From: an uncultured Duncaniella sp.
Lineage (GTDB): Bacteria; Bacteroidota; Bacteroidia; Bacteroidales; Muribaculaceae
Length of the DNA stretch: 64,000 nt
NCBI GenBank assembly: GCA_910586665.1
Contig: CAJUIX010000006.1
Location: 1 to 64,000 of the forward strand
Direction of reading: 5' to 3'
The position numbers were made by a program, and so were the translations under genes. The notes below the pieces were generated by a model, which saw only the letters and a program-made list of their open reading frames with translations, was not told the origin of the DNA and did not search any database. Shown piece after piece: positions 36,779 through 48,100 of this stretch (its first letter is position 1; the number at the start of each line of letters is the position of its first letter).

Positions 36779-39000
36779 AACTGAAATATATATTTTCACT
36801 AATTGTTTTCACCGTTTTGTCAACTAAGGCGGAAAAACCGATATATCTTGACTTAAATCAGCCACTTGAAGACCGGGTGGAGGATGCTCTGTCACGAATG
36901 ACTTTAAAGGAGAAGGTCAATATAATACATGCCCAGTCAAAATTCTGTTCGCCGGGAGTCCAGCGTCTCGGCATCCCGGAATTATGGACCACCGACGGTC
37001 CCCACGGTATCCGCCCTGAGGTACTTTGGGATGAATGGGAACAAGCATGTTGGAGTAATGATTCTTGTGTCGCATTTCCGGCCCTTACTTGCCTTGCCGC
37101 AACATGGAATCCTGAAATGTCAGCACTCTATGGAAAGTCTATCGGAGAAGAAGCCCGCTATAGGAAGAAAAGTGTCATTCTTGGTCCGGGTGTGAATATC
37201 TACCGAACTCCTCTTAACGGTCGAAATTTTGAATACATGGGTGAGGACCCATATCTCGCAGGAGAAATGGTGGTGCCTTATATCAAGGGTGTTCAGTCAA
37301 ACGGTGTTGCCGCGTGTGTGAAGCATTATGCGCTTAATAATCAGGAATTAAACCGCCATACGACCAATGTCATTGTCGATGACAGGACTCTCTATGAGAT
37401 TTATCTCCCGGCGTTTAAAAAGGCTGTTATCGACGGCGGTGCGTGGTCGATAATGGGTGCCTATAACTATTATAAGGACCAGCACCTGTGTCACAACCAA
37501 TATATGCTGAACGACATTTTGAAAGGCGAATGGGGCTTCGACGGTGCGGTTATAAGTGATTGGGGTGGAACGCACAACACGGAAGAGGCCATTACCAACG
37601 GCCTCGACCTTGAATTCGGATCATGGACCAACGGTCTTTCAAACGGCCGTAGCAATGCATATGACAATTATTATCTCGCCGATCCCTATCTGAAACTCAT
37701 CAAGGAAGGGAAGATCGGGACTAAGGAGCTTGATGACAAGGTGCGTCGCGTGCTTCGTCTGATATTCCGTACCGAGATGAATCCTTGCAGGCCTTATGGC
37801 AGCCTTTGCAGCGACGAGCATTATGCAGCCGCACGCAAAATTGCCGGTGAGGGCATAGTTCTTCTTAAAAACAAGGGCAACGTCCTGCCTATAAGATCTT
37901 CTATGCCGACGCGCATACTTGTCGTCGGAGAAAATGCGCTGAAGATGATGACTGTCGGAGGTGGAAGCTCCTCCCTTAAGGTTCAGCGCGAGATTTCTCC
38001 CCTCGAGGGAATAAGGAATTGTGCCGGAAACAATTGTGAGGTTAGATTTGTGCGTGGTTATGTAGGTGATGTCACAGGTGAGTACAATGGTGTGACCACT
38101 GGCCAGAATCTCAAGGATGACCGTTCACCCTCCGAATTGATAGCCGAGGCTGTCAGAGAGGCAAAGGGTGTTGATTATGTGATATTTGTAGGCGGTCTTA
38201 ATAAGAGCCAGCATCAGGATTGTGAAGACTCGGACCGCGCCGGACTGGAACTGCCTTATGCCCAGGATGATGTGATTGAGGCTCTGGCTGATGCCAATAA
38301 AAACCTCATCGTCGTGAATATAAGCGGCAATGCCGTAGCCATGCCGTGGGTCAAAAAAGTTCCTGCTATTGTCCAGGCCTGGTTCATAGGCTCTGAGGCC
38401 GGCAATGCGATAGCCGACGTGATTTTTGGCAATGTCAATCCCTCAGGCAAGCTGCCCTTCACGTTCCCGGTCAAGCTCACTGATGTCGCTGCCCACGCAG
38501 TCGGCGAATATCCCGGATTGAAACGAGTGAATGAGGATATTTGGGATGAGCAATACGGAGAGGGAATCCTCGTCGGCTATCGTTGGCATGACACCAAAAA
38601 TATATCTCCTCTCTTTGCTTTCGGACATGGTTTGAGCTACACGACCTTTGCTTTCGGGAAAATCAAATCGAATAGAAATGCTATTTCCGGTGATGAGAAG
38701 GTGACATTCACAGTCCCTGTGACCAATACCGGCGACGTTGCCGGCGCGGAAGTCGTGCAGCTCTATATTTCAGACCCGAAGTGCTCTGTGATGCGTCCGG
38801 CCAAAGAGCTTAAGGGCTTCGCAAAAGTATTCCTGCAACCCGGTGAGACAAAAGAGGTTTCCCTCGAGATAGGTAAGGACGACCTGAGCTATTTTGATGC
38901 AGGAAAACATGAATGGGTTGTTGAGCCCGGAGAATTTAAGGCTCTTGTAGGATCGGCAAGTGACAATATCAAGAGTTTCGCAACATTTAAATATAATTGA
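36775..39000 (+). CDS. GH3 beta-glucosidase
   Basis: 741 residues with a Sec signal (SLIVFTVLSTKAE). The GH3 N-terminal barrel carries TTDGPHGIR, GPGVNIYRTPLNGRNFEYMGEDP, KHYALNNQE, and GAVISDWGGTH with nucleophile Asp262. The second alpha/beta domain (KNKGNVLPI, VVGENALKMMTVGGGSS) and a C-terminal fibronectin-III-like domain (FTVPVTNTGDVAGAEVVQLY) complete a normal three-domain enzyme. It releases terminal beta-glucose from oligosaccharides made by the GH5 in the same operon. The ATG overlaps the GH5 stop by 4 nt, indicating translational coupling. The operon probably ends here or continues weakly into GH2. Confidence 0.94.
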   Translation: MKLKYIFSLIVFTVLSTKAEKPIYLDLNQPLEDRVEDALSRMTLKEKVNIIHAQSKFCSPGVQRLGIPELWTTDGPHGIRPEVLWDEWEQACWSNDSCVAFPALTCLAATWNPEMSALYGKSIGEEARYRKKSVILGPGVNIYRTPLNGRNFEYMGEDPYLAGEMVVPYIKGVQSNGVAACVKHYALNNQELNRHTTNVIVDDRTLYEIYLPAFKKAVIDGGAWSIMGAYNYYKDQHLCHNQYMLNDILKGEWGFDGAVISDWGGTHNTEEAITNGLDLEFGSWTNGLSNGRSNAYDNYYLADPYLKLIKEGKIGTKELDDKVRRVLRLIFRTEMNPCRPYGSLCSDEHYAAARKIAGEGIVLLKNKGNVLPIRSSMPTRILVVGENALKMMTVGGGSSSLKVQREISPLEGIRNCAGNNCEVRFVRGYVGDVTGEYNGVTTGQNLKDDRSPSELIAEAVREAKGVDYVIFVGGLNKSQHQDCEDSDRAGLELPYAQDDVIEALADANKNLIVVNISGNAVAMPWVKKVPAIVQAWFIGSEAGNAIADVIFGNVNPSGKLPFTFPVKLTDVAAHAVGEYPGLKRVNEDIWDEQYGEGILVGYRWHDTKNISPLFAFGHGLSYTTFAFGKIKSNRNAISGDEKVTFTVPVTNTGDVAGAEVVQLYISDPKCSVMRPAKELKGFAKVFLQPGETKEVSLEIGKDDLSYFDAGKHEWVVEPGEFKALVGSASDNIKSFATFKYN

Positions 39001-39031
39001 TTGGTAAATAAGGAATAGATTAACGTCAGGA

Positions 39032-39071
39032 TTGCCCGCCGAGATAATATTTGGTATCTTTGACGGGCAAT
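39032..39071 (+). promoter_or_regulatory. Candidate promoter of the last PUL2 gene, within an 8-bp inverted repeat
   Basis: TTGCC (39032-39036) and TATCTTTG (39055-39062) with an 18-nt spacer fit a Bacteroidetes promoter. They lie inside the inverted repeat ATTGCCCG (39031-39038) / CGGGCAAT (39064-39071), which is followed by a T-rich stretch, so it may also act as a terminator for GH3. Confidence 0.5.
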
Positions 39072-39100
39072 TTTGACTTTCCCAAATCCCATTCGTGAGT

Positions 39101-41674
39101 ATGAAACAGCAATTCACAATTACAATAGGCATACTTCTGTCATTGGCGACCACGGTTTATGCGCAAAAAAACATAAAGAGCCTCAATGACGGATGGTCAT
39201 TCCGCTACCCGGATAGCGGTGCGGAGTGGGTCTTGGTCTCCCTGCCGCATACATATAACCTCGATGCATATTCCACAAGGGATTATTACAAGGGTGAAGG
39301 GGAGTATCGTCGTAATTTAAAGATAGATGAGAAAAATCCGGTCCGGAGGTATTTTATTAAATTCGATGCCGCAAACAAGGCTGCGGCCTTGAAGGTCAAC
39401 GGCTCTGACGTAAAGGTGCATCTCGGTGGCTACTCCGCTTTTTGCTGTGATGTGACACCTTATATTGTGCCGGGAGACAACGAAATAAGTGTCATGGTTG
39501 ATAATTCACGACTGGACATACCTCCCTTATCCGCAGACTTCACTTTCTGGGGCGGCATTTATCGTGATGCATGGCTGATAAGTACCCCTCTGCAACATTT
39601 TGATATCTGTGACTATGCTTCGTCGGGTGTCTACGCCACACCTATGGATGTGTCGGATGAGTCTGCCACACTCAAGGTTAAAAGTCACTGTGTGAATGAG
39701 TCGGATACAGATGTGAAAGTTGATATAGTCATGACTCTTGATAACCGGGCCGGAGAAAAAGTGGCATCCGTGTCTAAAGCCATTGATTTAGCCCCTTTGG
39801 CAAAGGAAATAGTTGAGCTAAACATGCCGGAAATAAGGAATCCGAAGCTGTGGAGTCCGGAGACTCCGTATCTGTATTCCCTAAAAGCCAGGATTGTGAA
39901 TCATGAATCTGGGGAGATTATAGATGAAACAATTGTCCCGGTTGGTTTCAGGTGGTTCTCCTTTGAAGGTCAGGGGGGATTTAAGCTGAACGGTAAGCAT
40001 TATAAACTCCGTGGCATCAACCGGCATCAGGACCAGGAGCCTATGGGTGTGGCACTTGATGATGAGGCACATCGCCGTGACATACGGCTCCTCAAGGACC
40101 TGGGATGTAATTTCATCCGCCTCGCGCACTATCAGCAGGATGATGCGGTTCTTGATGAATGTGACCGCCTCGGTCTGATTGTTTGGGAAGAAATCCCGGT
40201 TGTAAACATGGTGCCGGATGAGCCGGGCTTTGATGACAATTGTGAAAAAAGTCTCGTCGAGATGATACGTCAGCACTACAATCATCCCTCTGTGATGATG
40301 TGGGGCTATATGAATGAGATTTTGCTCCGTGCACCATCCGAGAACTCGCTGGAGTGGAATGAAGCCAAAGAGCGGATTATCTCACTTGCCAACCGTCTCG
40401 AAAATAAATTGAAAGATGTGGATTCGACGAGGGCTAGCGTTATGGCCTTTCATGGCTCTGACCGTTATAATAAAATCGGTCTGGGGATTACTGATGTGCA
40501 GGGTTGGAACCTGTATCAAGGCTGGTATGGTGGCGACTTGTCGGGCTTTGAGAAATATTTGGAGAACCAGCGAAGCCTTTACCCTGAAAGGTCCTTGATT
40601 GTCAGCGAGTGGGGTGCCGGTTCAGACAAGCGCCTGCACAGCTCGTCGCCCGTTCCTTTTGACTTCAGTATCGAGTATCAGCAGAAATACATTGAGCATT
40701 ACCTCCCTTATATGGAAAAGAACGATTATATAAGCGGTGGCGCTTACTGGAATTTTATAGACTTTAATGTGGCTGAACGGCAGGAGTCAATGCCCAGAGT
40801 CAATAATAAGGGTATTTTTTACAATAACCGTCAGCCCAAAGACGTGGCATATTATTTCAAATCTATGTGGCGCAATGATATTCCAGTCGTGCACATAGCT
40901 GTTCGCGACCGTGATGCGTTTATCGTCGCGGATAGCTCCTTCATTAATGTCAAAGTCTACAGTAATTGCCCGGAGGTGGAATTATTCATCAACGGCGTGT
41001 TTCTTGAGCGCAAGGTGACAGATAATTGTTTTGCATTATTTAAAGTGCCTATCTCTAAGAGCCAAGTTTCTCTGACTGCCAAAGGGCAACTTGACGGTAT
41101 GGAAGGCATTGATGTAGCAACAGTAGCCAGTCACGGCTTGCCTGATATAGCGAGTGGTGAAACTCTCTCTATTAATGTCGGGAGCAACTGTGATTTTACA
41201 TCTGCTGTCAATGGGCAGATATGGTTATATGACCGTATGTACCAACCTGGGAAATGGGGATATTTAAATGGAGAAAGACGTGCAACCATCTCGGAAATAT
41301 TCAATACGCATGATACTCCTATCTACCAGTCGATGCTTGAAGGTGTTACCGATTATTGTATTGATGCACCGAAAGGGCTGTATGAGATTGACCTTCTTTT
41401 CGCGGATATCAATAAATCAGGAAATAACTCTCCTTATTTACTTGGCCGTGATAGCGATAAGTTCGTGGATGACAATTCTATAAAAATGTCAGTCAATATC
41501 TGTGGCCAACTTGTCGAATCATCATTTTCTCCATCCGAAGCGAGCGGATTCCAACACGCAGTGCGGAAAAAATATATTATTGATAATGTGGATGGCCATA
41601 TCCGTATAAATTTAACTCCCATTTCAGGAAAAACCAATCTATGCGGAATCTCTGTCAGGAAAGTATCCTTATAG
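39101..41674 (+). CDS. GH2 beta-glycosidase with C-terminal carbohydrate-binding-like domain
   Basis: 857 residues from ATG 39101 (a GTG at 39095 would add two). Signal up to about TTVYAQ. The order is jelly-roll (LNDGWSFRYPDSG), Ig-like domain, TIM barrel with WGYMNEILL (acid/base Glu406) and IVSEWGAGSD (nucleophile Glu503), then Ig-like domains. Residues about 700-857 form a malectin- or CBM-like beta-sandwich (NINVGSN-type opening, GLYEIDLLFADI, GHIRINLTPISGKTNLCGISV). This tail is absent from the GH2 of PUL1. The substrate could be beta-galactoside or beta-glucuronide. It is 100 nt after GH3 with its own candidate promoter, and converges on the DUF1573 gene of the fimbrial operon. Confidence 0.9.
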   Translation: MKQQFTITIGILLSLATTVYAQKNIKSLNDGWSFRYPDSGAEWVLVSLPHTYNLDAYSTRDYYKGEGEYRRNLKIDEKNPVRRYFIKFDAANKAAALKVNGSDVKVHLGGYSAFCCDVTPYIVPGDNEISVMVDNSRLDIPPLSADFTFWGGIYRDAWLISTPLQHFDICDYASSGVYATPMDVSDESATLKVKSHCVNESDTDVKVDIVMTLDNRAGEKVASVSKAIDLAPLAKEIVELNMPEIRNPKLWSPETPYLYSLKARIVNHESGEIIDETIVPVGFRWFSFEGQGGFKLNGKHYKLRGINRHQDQEPMGVALDDEAHRRDIRLLKDLGCNFIRLAHYQQDDAVLDECDRLGLIVWEEIPVVNMVPDEPGFDDNCEKSLVEMIRQHYNHPSVMMWGYMNEILLRAPSENSLEWNEAKERIISLANRLENKLKDVDSTRASVMAFHGSDRYNKIGLGITDVQGWNLYQGWYGGDLSGFEKYLENQRSLYPERSLIVSEWGAGSDKRLHSSSPVPFDFSIEYQQKYIEHYLPYMEKNDYISGGAYWNFIDFNVAERQESMPRVNNKGIFYNNRQPKDVAYYFKSMWRNDIPVVHIAVRDRDAFIVADSSFINVKVYSNCPEVELFINGVFLERKVTDNCFALFKVPISKSQVSLTAKGQLDGMEGIDVATVASHGLPDIASGETLSINVGSNCDFTSAVNGQIWLYDRMYQPGKWGYLNGERRATISEIFNTHDTPIYQSMLEGVTDYCIDAPKGLYEIDLLFADINKSGNNSPYLLGRDSDKFVDDNSIKMSVNICGQLVESSFSPSEASGFQHAVRKKYIIDNVDGHIRINLTPISGKTNLCGISVRKVSL

Positions 41675-41754
41675 TAATCCTATGGGATTTAACACCTGTT
41701 TATAATGATTTGAATTTTATTATAGCCTTCTTGCCAACTACTTATATATTAGTT

Positions 41755-42183
41755 TTATCTTTTATATTTTCGACGGATTGAGCCCTTGATGAAGCCAACG
41801 GCGGTCGGGTTGAGTGCATTGCTGCGGACACGAATGACTTTTCTGAAACTCCCCGGCTGGCGATTGCGCCCGTCAAAACGCACTCGAATCATGCTGCTGT
41901 CTCCCGGAGCCACAGGGCGGCGCTGGTAGGAGGGGACAGTGCAGCCGCAATCGGCAAAGACACTTTTTATGGCGAGTGTATCCGTCCCGTTGTTGACAAT
42001 CACAAATATCCCCTCCTGAATACTATCTCCATCAAACGCACCGAAATCAATAGTCTTGTTCACAAACTCCGCTCTCGGCCCGCGCTCCACTGAGTCGACA
42101 GACTCAGTGGAGGCAGCCATTGTGGGGATTAATGATAGAAAAAACAATGTTGCAATAGCTCCTTTCATTTTTTCAATAATCAT
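41755..42183 (-). CDS. DUF1573 secreted protein
   Basis: 142 residues (137 if the ATG at 42168 is used). A signal peptide (ATLFFLSLIPTMAAST) is followed by a single Ig-like DUF1573 domain: EFVNKTIDFGAFDGDS, FVIVNNGTDTLAIKSVFADCGCTVPSY, PGDSSMIRVRFDGRNRQPGSFRKVIRV. The CGCT motif after the strand is the DUF1573 signature. The function is unknown; these proteins are very common in Bacteroidales and often sit next to cell-surface genes. Its start lies 2 nt after the stop of the giant protein gene, so it is the last, coupled gene of the fimbrial operon. Confidence 0.88.
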   Translation of the reverse strand: MIIEKMKGAIATLFFLSLIPTMAASTESVDSVERGPRAEFVNKTIDFGAFDGDSIQEGIFVIVNNGTDTLAIKSVFADCGCTVPSYQRRPVAPGDSSMIRVRFDGRNRQPGSFRKVIRVRSNALNPTAVGFIKGSIRRKYKR

Positions 42184-42185
42184 TA

Positions 42186-45100
42186 TTATCTTACAAGTAT
42201 CTTTTCTGTCCTATTGTGTGATGGATCTGTGGCTTTGACGATGTAGATTCCTTTACAGAGGTTAAATTCAGCCCTGTCAGAGCCGTCTGCATGGTTGGCG
42301 ATGCAGCGTCCCATCGTGTCATATACATTGACTTCAAGCCCGGCCTCTGGCGAGGTCACCTTGACGGTACGGCCATTGATACTGATATCGATGTTCTTGC
42401 CAAGGGTAGAGACTATGTCGGTCACGATAAAGAGCCTGTCGCGAGCCTCACCGTGTATGCTATATTCCATACCGTCATAAATCGGCATATAGCAATCTTC
42501 CTGACGGTCGTGGAGCATAAGGCCGAGCTCACAACCGGCACCGCTGAAGCGAAGCGTGGTTTTGCCGGTCTCTGCTGCTATCACTCCGACTTCAGTCCCG
42601 GCAATATCTAGCTTGTTATTGATGCAGACAGCCATATTTCCTGCTATAGTATAGACAGTGGATGGGGATTCGAGTGTCGGATCGACGATAAGTGCCACGT
42701 CCTCGCTCCCGACATAGTCCTGCGAAGCCCCGGCTGACAATATTACCATTGCTTCCGAGCCGCTTTCCTCCGCGCTGATGCTAATGACCGTGTGGTCGCA
42801 GCCTCCGCTTCGCGGAGTGCGGTCGGTCTCTTCGGGACGCACGCACATCATATCTGAATCATAGTCCAGCGTCAGGCTGCACCCTCCGATGCCGTCTTTC
42901 TCGGTAGCTCCGTTGATAGCTTCGACGAAGAAACCCTGCATAGGCCCTACGACGTCACCTTCAGTGACTGTACCGACAATGTTTCCATCCTCGGTCATAA
43001 TCCCTGCCTGCTGGCGGTCGCCCGTCATAATCCAATACTTGGACAAAATCTTGCCGGAATTTTTGTCAAGGAACTTTTTCATATCGAGGTGCGCCATGAA
43101 CGGATTTCCGACAAGGAAATACTTATTACTCTCCGTCGCAGCCACGACAGTGATTTCTCCTTCGGTCGGATTGAGCAGGTAATGCCCGCTTCGGTCAATG
43201 TCTGTGTCATGCGACGAGTTAGTGGCTCCTGCCTCGGTGAAATATGAATACTTCATGTCGGCTTTCGGCAGGCGGAACAGTACCTTCTCAGGCTCATTCT
43301 CAAGCTTGCTGACATCGGCCTTCACCGAGAAACCCTGGCCGGCCCCGTAGGTCTCGTTCACGTCGTTAAACACGTTGCTCCACGTCGTCAGCACCCTCAC
43401 ATTCCTTGGCGCATCGCCGGCTGTGGCATCAAATTCATAGACCGCTGCCGAAGCCTTGTTCCACGAGCGCTGGAAGACTGCCGGCTTGAAACGGTCGTAG
43501 CCGGCGTCAGTGAAGTTTATCGCGGTGAAATATTCGGTATTTTGGCGGGCACCGGCGGTCGGGAGATACATATCGCCGGCCACAGTCGACCGCAGGGGTG
43601 ATGACAGGGTGTACCACCGCGACGGGCTGACCTCCATGTCGACCCATGCTTTCTGATAGGTCAGATGCTGTTGGTTCATGATTTCAGAGCCGGATTCAAA
43701 ATGAATCTGCTCGCAGGTATTGGCATACCACGGCCGACAGTGTACATTACCGTCAGCAAAATCCGATAAATCGTTCTTTTTAATGGTCGCAGCCATGTCA
43801 TACTTGATGAAGAGTGTTGCTTCGCCGGCTGTCTTATCGTCAGATTCCGTAGACCAGTTGTAAATATTTTTTTCGACTGTTATGTCAGTTTTCTTATTTT
43901 CAAACAGATGCGGATATGGGTCATTCGGCTGATTGTCGGGTGCTTCTGATTGATTGGCAATAATTACTTTGGTGAAATCAAGTGGCGCATAGCTTGACTT
44001 GTTGTCATTGTCGGAATCATCTGTCGTGTATCCGGGTTTTGCAGCTGTGGCACATAGCTCTGTCGACGATATTCGTCGCCAGTTCAAATCATTGTTCCAG
44101 TTTTGGTTTTCAATGCCGGTCCATTTTTGATATTCAGGCACGACTTTGATTATGAAAACCACCTGTCCGTCACATACTTCTTCATCCGTAGCGGAATCAA
44201 CCGGCTTCTCCTGATAATTGAATCGAAGCTTGTACTCGTAGCCCTCCTTAAATCTGAAGCTATTATTGAATTTCATTTTTATGATACCCTCTGATTCCAA
44301 GTCTTTGGTCGCGCTGAGTCCTGTCAGTTCTCCTATCGACATCAAAGCCCTTTCTGTGGCATTGGAGCCGTCATCAGACTTTGCATCCGGGTCTTCAAGC
44401 TCGATATATTCGGGGTCTGTCGAGCCGACAAGGTAGATTCCCCTGTCAGCAGACATCTGCATGGAGCTGACATTCTTTGTCACGGGCACGACTTTCCTTA
44501 TCGGCATCCAGAGCTCTTTACCGACGCCTGACGACACATTGGCCAGCTGTCTGAGGCCGATACGCAGGGGAACCCAGTCAATGACGTCGGGATATGTTAT
44601 GCCTTCCGGGATACCGTTGGAGAGGAGGGGTGCACGTTTGCGTACTTTTATGCCTACTTCCGTCGGCTGGGTACAGATAAGATACGTTTTGCCCTCCTTG
44701 ACAATCGTTTTTTCGATTGGGATTGCAAGGACGTATGCTTCACCCTCGCTTTGATTGTCTGGCAGGTTTATTGGCGGGAAAATGTAAGAGCGCTGGTAGA
44801 GGTGTAGCCGGGGACGTATCTTGCCTTCAGGCTCCTGCTTGGCATATTTTTCAATAATCTGTTTCATTTCTTCAGTGAAATCATCAGTTGGTTCGACATT
44901 ATAGTCTTCAGCGTCAGGATAAGCGGCTCTGAATTGAATCATTGCCTCCCAAAGGTCTGTCCCGCCCTCCTTGGTGCTTGTAAACTCCTCCATAGAACCG
45001 TCAAACCAGTCCATACAGGCATTTTCCTGCACTGGCACAATCTTGTCATCGCCGTTTTCCGCTTTTCCGTGAAGGTCGACCTGTATGACCGGCGACTGGT

Positions 45101-48100
45101 TCTTACAAATGTCGATTACGCTATTTTCAGTCACAATTTCGCCGTCAATCTTTATCGTATGGGCCGCTTTGACGGAGAATACACATGATTTGCAGCATTG
45201 GCCTCCGAGATCGAAGTCGTTGTAATCAGGACCGCCGGTGGGAATCGCTTCTTCGGTGTCAGTGGTAAAAAGTACAATCATGTATTCCTTGCCTGATTGC
45301 ATGTTGTCATCGGTAGGAGAAGTGTTGAACACGATGAGACGGTTGCCGGCCTCGTCGGTTTCTTTAAAGGCTTTATGGCTGAGTTTTACATCATCAGGCT
45401 TATGGTAATCTTCATTATTGTCAAATTTGGTGTTGAATGTCAACCGGCCATAGTAGGTCTCCGTATCTTCTCCTCGGTACTTATATTCAAGTCGGGACTC
45501 CCTAAATGCTTCTTCAACCGATTTAGTATCGCTGTATACCAGGTCATACTTTTCTTTATCTATGAAAGTGTAGTATATGTCAATATCGTCGCCGGTTTCG
45601 CTTTCGGTGAGGCCGAGGCTCTGAAGCAATACGTCGAAACTTGCAGATATTTTGACAGTTGTGGAATTTGCCTTGTCGCATACCGGCTCAATCTGATTGG
45701 CATATACGTTTGGGGTAACGAGATAAACCCTTATGTCGTCAATCATATAGTCCGCCCCGTCTGAACTCTTGCAGTTATTATCAAGCTCAAGTTCGTAATA
45801 GTCAACTTCATAAAAATTTTTGTCTGAGTCCGGGAGATTTGTGCTGTCAATCTTGTCGCTGAGAATAGGGACAAAGTTGAAGTATACATACATCCATTTG
45901 CCTTGGTGGGGAACATAGCCTGTGACATGGGAGTGCAGCGGGATTCGCTCTCCGTTTTTAAGTCTTGCCACGAAGTTGAACGAAAGATTTGCCTTTTCCG
46001 GAGAGAGGGAACATTCCGCTATCCATGCGGAGACATGGATGGTCGTGCCCTTGCAGAAATTGTCAAGTCGGAGTTTTGCCATGACGCCGGGGTCAGCGGC
46101 AGCATTTACATAGTAAAAATAGCCGCTTTGATCACCCTTGGTGTCATAAAACAGTCTGTCATAGAGTCCGTAACCTTTGTTGAAATTTTTATCTTTACCA
46201 ATATTATCGGTTGCGGCATGATAGGGTGTGCATAGGGTATTGTTAGCTACCATATACATGTTATAGTCCTCGCGTCTGTTGTAGCCGAAGGCATAGTTTG
46301 ACTGCTCCCAGTCAATTGGCCATTTATAATATTTACTGATTTGTGAAAAGACAATGTCTTTATTTTCATCATCCTTTTCATTATGGTCATATGTGTTTGA
46401 CCAGATGTATAATTGGGGGTCTGCGACACCTTCGGTATTGCCGTTTTCTCCGGTTTTTATTTCGAGGTATCTGTATTCGTCATAATCTATCTTCTGCTTT
46501 GGTTCACCATAGCGGTTTCCAAGAAATGCGGTAGTGGCTTTTTCATATTGTTTATCTTTAAGCTCCTCTTCTGTGACCATAACAGCGCCGGAAGTCGGAA
46601 GGAATGTGATTTGCATTTCCTGAACGATAAGGTCGTTATCCTTTCCGTCACAGATTTTGATGACGTTGCCGTTGAAGTCCTTGCCGATAAGCTGGACTGT
46701 ATATCGTCCCGCTTTTGCTTTATCACTCTTGCAGGCGAGCATGCGGTAGTAGGAACCTCCTCCGCCGCAGATGTTATAGGTCACATTGTCAATGATGCGT
46801 GAACCCTGTCCGCTGAAACTTTCGGCAGGATAGAAGATGATATCATCATTAGGAATTCTATATATCTTGCCATTGCCGTCCACTCCTTCTTTTGACCATT
46901 CGTCTGGTCGGTCTATATCAAGTGTGATTTCTTTTCCATTCGGATCCACGATGCGTAACAGCATCGAACATACACGGCGATAGTCTGAGTCGGAGATTTT
47001 GTAATACCATTTTGAGCGGGTCTGTGTCTGGGCTGGGATTGGAGAATCGAATCGGATTTGAAAATCCTTGCCGGCACATGCAGTGATATGTCGCATGTTT
47101 TTGCGAACATATTCGAGGTTCTTCTCTGTGGACGATGAAAATTCTTCGGCAAATGCCTTACCGCCTTTAATCCTGAAGATATGGCGGAATTGGATTGTCG
47201 GTTCATGAATTTCCTTCGTCTCTTCAAATACATGTTGAGCTTGGGAAAATGTCTGGCTGAAATCAGCAGCTATGATATATTCTCCCTTGGGATCCTCGAA
47301 CAATGGTTGCAACTCGGAATCTGCCAATGGGTCACGGGGATGGAAGAATGTGGCGACTGTGCCGTAGCTACGGGGGAGCGACACATTGCCGCAGGCATTT
47401 ATGACAAAATCACTTTTGACACCCGGGGTCAGGATGCCGTCTTTTATTTTCCACGTTCCGCCCAGGCTGCTCACGAAATCGGGAGTATTCAGGCTTTCAG
47501 GCGTTGGGGGAAGTTCGTTATTTTTATTTTTGTCATAACAGGATTCGATTTTTGCGTATTTATCTTTACCTTGATCTGTACGATAAAAATTTGATTCTGA
47601 GCATGTGCCTGTGTTATAGCAGCCGCTTATGGTTGATTTGTTATCGCCTATCCAACCGGTGATGGAGCCGTTTTCTTTGCCTCCTGACACAGAGCCCTCG
47701 AACCCACAGTCGCTTATTATGACAGGGCCTGCGCCCCAGTTGCCGCCAAGTATTCCTCCGGCATTTATTACATTATTGTATTCCGTTTCGCCGTCTTTAT
47801 AACTATGTATTTCAACCGAACCTTTGTTGATGACGCCATGTATGATTGCCGGTTTTTCAGCTGAATTCCTGGTCAGACCTACGACTCCTACACCTTGATA
47901 GCCGGTCAGCAGGCAGTTCTCGTCGAGTGTCAGATTGCATATTACGGCTCCGTCGGATATATTGCCGAATAAGCCGCTTCCAATCCAGTCTCGTTTAATC
48001 TTCAGGTTTTTGATAGTATGGCCGTTGCCATTGAATATCCCTTTATAGGGATTGCCTGCATAGCCTATAGGCTGAAAAGGGTTTACCTCCTCGTAAAAAT

